Positions 13,146 to 14,333 of a stretch of 14,333 bases of DNA are shown in pieces (the first letter of the stretch is position 1; each line of letters opens with the position of its first letter). The notes under the pieces were generated by a model. That model had not been told where the DNA came from. It ran no database searches and saw only the letters and a list, made by a program, of their open reading frames with translations. Made by a program: the position numbers and the translations under genes. Source of the DNA: Gemmatimonadota bacterium (GTDB lineage Bacteria > Gemmatimonadota > Gemmatimonadetes > Gemmatimonadales > Gemmatimonadaceae); NCBI GenBank assembly GCA_947475795.1, contig CANJOX010000035.1, forward strand, positions 1-14,333. Reading direction: 5' to 3'.

Positions 13146-14333
13146 ATGGCCATGTCACGTTCGCGAGGGGTCACCGGCAGCGGAGTCCGTCTCGCCACGT
13201 CTGCCGATGCCGACGCCATTCACGCGCTCAACTACCGGACGTTCGTCGAGGAAATTCCGCAGCACACGCCGAATGCCGCTCGACGTCACATTGACCGTTT
13301 CCACGATGAGAATGTGTATGCCGTCTACGAAGTAGAGGACCGTATTGTCGGCATGGTGAGCGGGCGCACGCAGCGACCGTTCTCTCTCGACCAGAAGCTG
13401 GGCAGCGTCGACGACTACCTCCCGGCCGGACGGACGCCGGTCGAAATCCGTCTATTGGCGGTGGAGCCAGAATTCCGCGCCAGCCGCGTGTTTGCGCAAC
13501 TCGTGGGATTCATCACGCGGCATTTCATGGCGCAGGGGTTCGACCTCGGCATCATGTCCGGCACCACCCGTCAGCTCCGCCTCTACCGGCATCTCGGGTT
13601 TCATGCCTTCGGTCCGCTCATCGGCACCGATCAGGCGTCGTATCAGCCGATGTACATCACAGCCGAGGAAGTGCTGGCGTGGCCCGACGCCATGCACGAT
13701 GGTGCGGAGATGCTCAGCGGCGGCGCCAACTTTTTACCAGGTCCGGTCGGCATCAGCGATGCCGTCCAGCAGGCGATGCAGCGCGGGGCCACGTCGCATC
13801 GGGCCGACGCGTTTCACGCCCGGTATCGGGATACGCAGCAGCGGCTGTGCGCATTGGCCAACGCGCGGCACGCCACGATGCTGCTGGGTTCGGGCACGCT
13901 CGCCAACGATGTGGTGGCGGCGCAGATCTCGCTGCTCGACGCGCCGGGGGTGATCGTGAGCAATGGCGAGTTCGGCGAGCGGCTCATCGATCACGCGACG
14001 CGGATGCGCATCCCGCACACGGTGGTGCGCGCGCCCTGGGGCGAGGCGCTCGACACCGTGGCCGTCGCGCGCGCGATGCAGCGTACGGGTGCAGGCTGGC
14101 TCTGGGCCGTGCACGGCGAGACGTCCACGGGGGTGATGAACGACCTCGAGGCACTGGCCGCGATCGCGAAGTCGCACGACGCCAAACTGGCGCTCGACGT
14201 GATCAGCAGCCTCGGCACCGTACCGCTCTCGCTGCGCGACGTGTGGATGGCCAGCGCCGTCAGCGGCAAAGCGCTCGCCGCCTTCCCCGGCGTCGCGATC
14301 GTGTTCCACGATGGCACCGCGTGTACACCCAAC
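13146..14333 (+). CDS. GNAT acyltransferase fused to class V aminotransferase (partial, cut by window edge)
   Basis: 396 residues are visible without a stop to the right edge. Residues about 14-175 are GNAT-like: VRLATSADADAIHALNYRTF, DRIVGMVSG, EIRLLAVEPEFRASRVF, then GTTRQLRLYRHLGFHAFGP. The usual RxxGxG/A CoA loop is degenerate (RASRVF). From about 190 a class V PLP-dependent aminotransferase begins: NFLPGPVGIS (195-204), SHRADAFHARY (217-227), LGSGTLANDV (247-256), HGETSTGV (323-330), LDVISSLG (350-357) and the Schiff-base lysine in SGKALAAFPG (Lys375). These are the landmarks of the alanine-glyoxylate / serine-glyoxylate / AEP transaminase group. One continuous frame joins the two, with no start between that would split it convincingly. 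The ATG at 13146 is preferred; a second ATG is two codons on. The combined reaction is unknown. Confidence 0.85.
   Translation, partial: MAMSRSRGVTGSGVRLATSADADAIHALNYRTFVEEIPQHTPNAARRHIDRFHDENVYAVYEVEDRIVGMVSGRTQRPFSLDQKLGSVDDYLPAGRTPVEIRLLAVEPEFRASRVFAQLVGFITRHFMAQGFDLGIMSGTTRQLRLYRHLGFHAFGPLIGTDQASYQPMYITAEEVLAWPDAMHDGAEMLSGGANFLPGPVGISDAVQQAMQRGATSHRADAFHARYRDTQQRLCALANARHATMLLGSGTLANDVVAAQISLLDAPGVIVSNGEFGERLIDHATRMRIPHTVVRAPWGEALDTVAVARAMQRTGAGWLWAVHGETSTGVMNDLEALAAIAKSHDAKLALDVISSLGTVPLSLRDVWMASAVSGKALAAFPGVAIVFHDGTACTPN

Overview
The window is a GC-rich chromosomal segment of ordinary bacterial character. Gene content (two tandem Hanks-type serine/threonine kinases, a Lon protease, a prepilin-like protein, a Spy-like periplasmic protein), high GC, and almost no Shine-Dalgarno signals suggest a free-living, GC-rich, Gram-negative-type bacterium. 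My best guess from the style of the proteins is Gemmatimonadota, but this is an inference; no rRNA or marker phylogeny is available here. I see no mobile element, CRISPR array, tRNA or rRNA.

Layout, left to right. At the left edge lies the N-terminal third of a 6-phosphofructokinase (minus strand, runs off the window). A divergent spacer separates it from a small GspH/FimT-type prepilin-like gene (plus). This meets, tail to tail, a two-gene minus-strand unit: a hypothetical protein that looks like an alpha/alpha-toroid (squalene-cyclase/prenyltransferase-like) fold, followed by a minimal DEAD-box RNA helicase. Across a second divergent spacer is a secreted Spy/CpxP-like LTxxQ protein (plus), closed by a 36-base perfect-palindrome terminator. 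Next come an alpha/beta-hydrolase-fold protein whose nucleophile serine is replaced by glycine and a small TPR protein, probably co-transcribed. They converge on a minus-strand operon of two paralogous membrane serine/threonine kinases. Divergent from the kinases is a full-length Lon protease (plus), followed by a heptanucleotide repeat and a strand-specific hairpin. The right edge holds the start of a GNAT acyltransferase fused to a class V PLP-dependent aminotransferase; the fusion runs off the window.

How the genes fit together: several products fit protein and RNA homeostasis or stress signalling (Lon, Spy-like chaperone, DEAD-box helicase, twin kinases), but they are in separate transcription units and I do not claim one system. 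The most unusual items are the GNAT-aminotransferase fusion, the serine-less hydrolase, the twin kinases with a kinase / Pro-rich linker / membrane hairpin / internal coiled-coil design and no extracellular sensor, and the uniformly pyrimidine-rich, SD-poor leaders.
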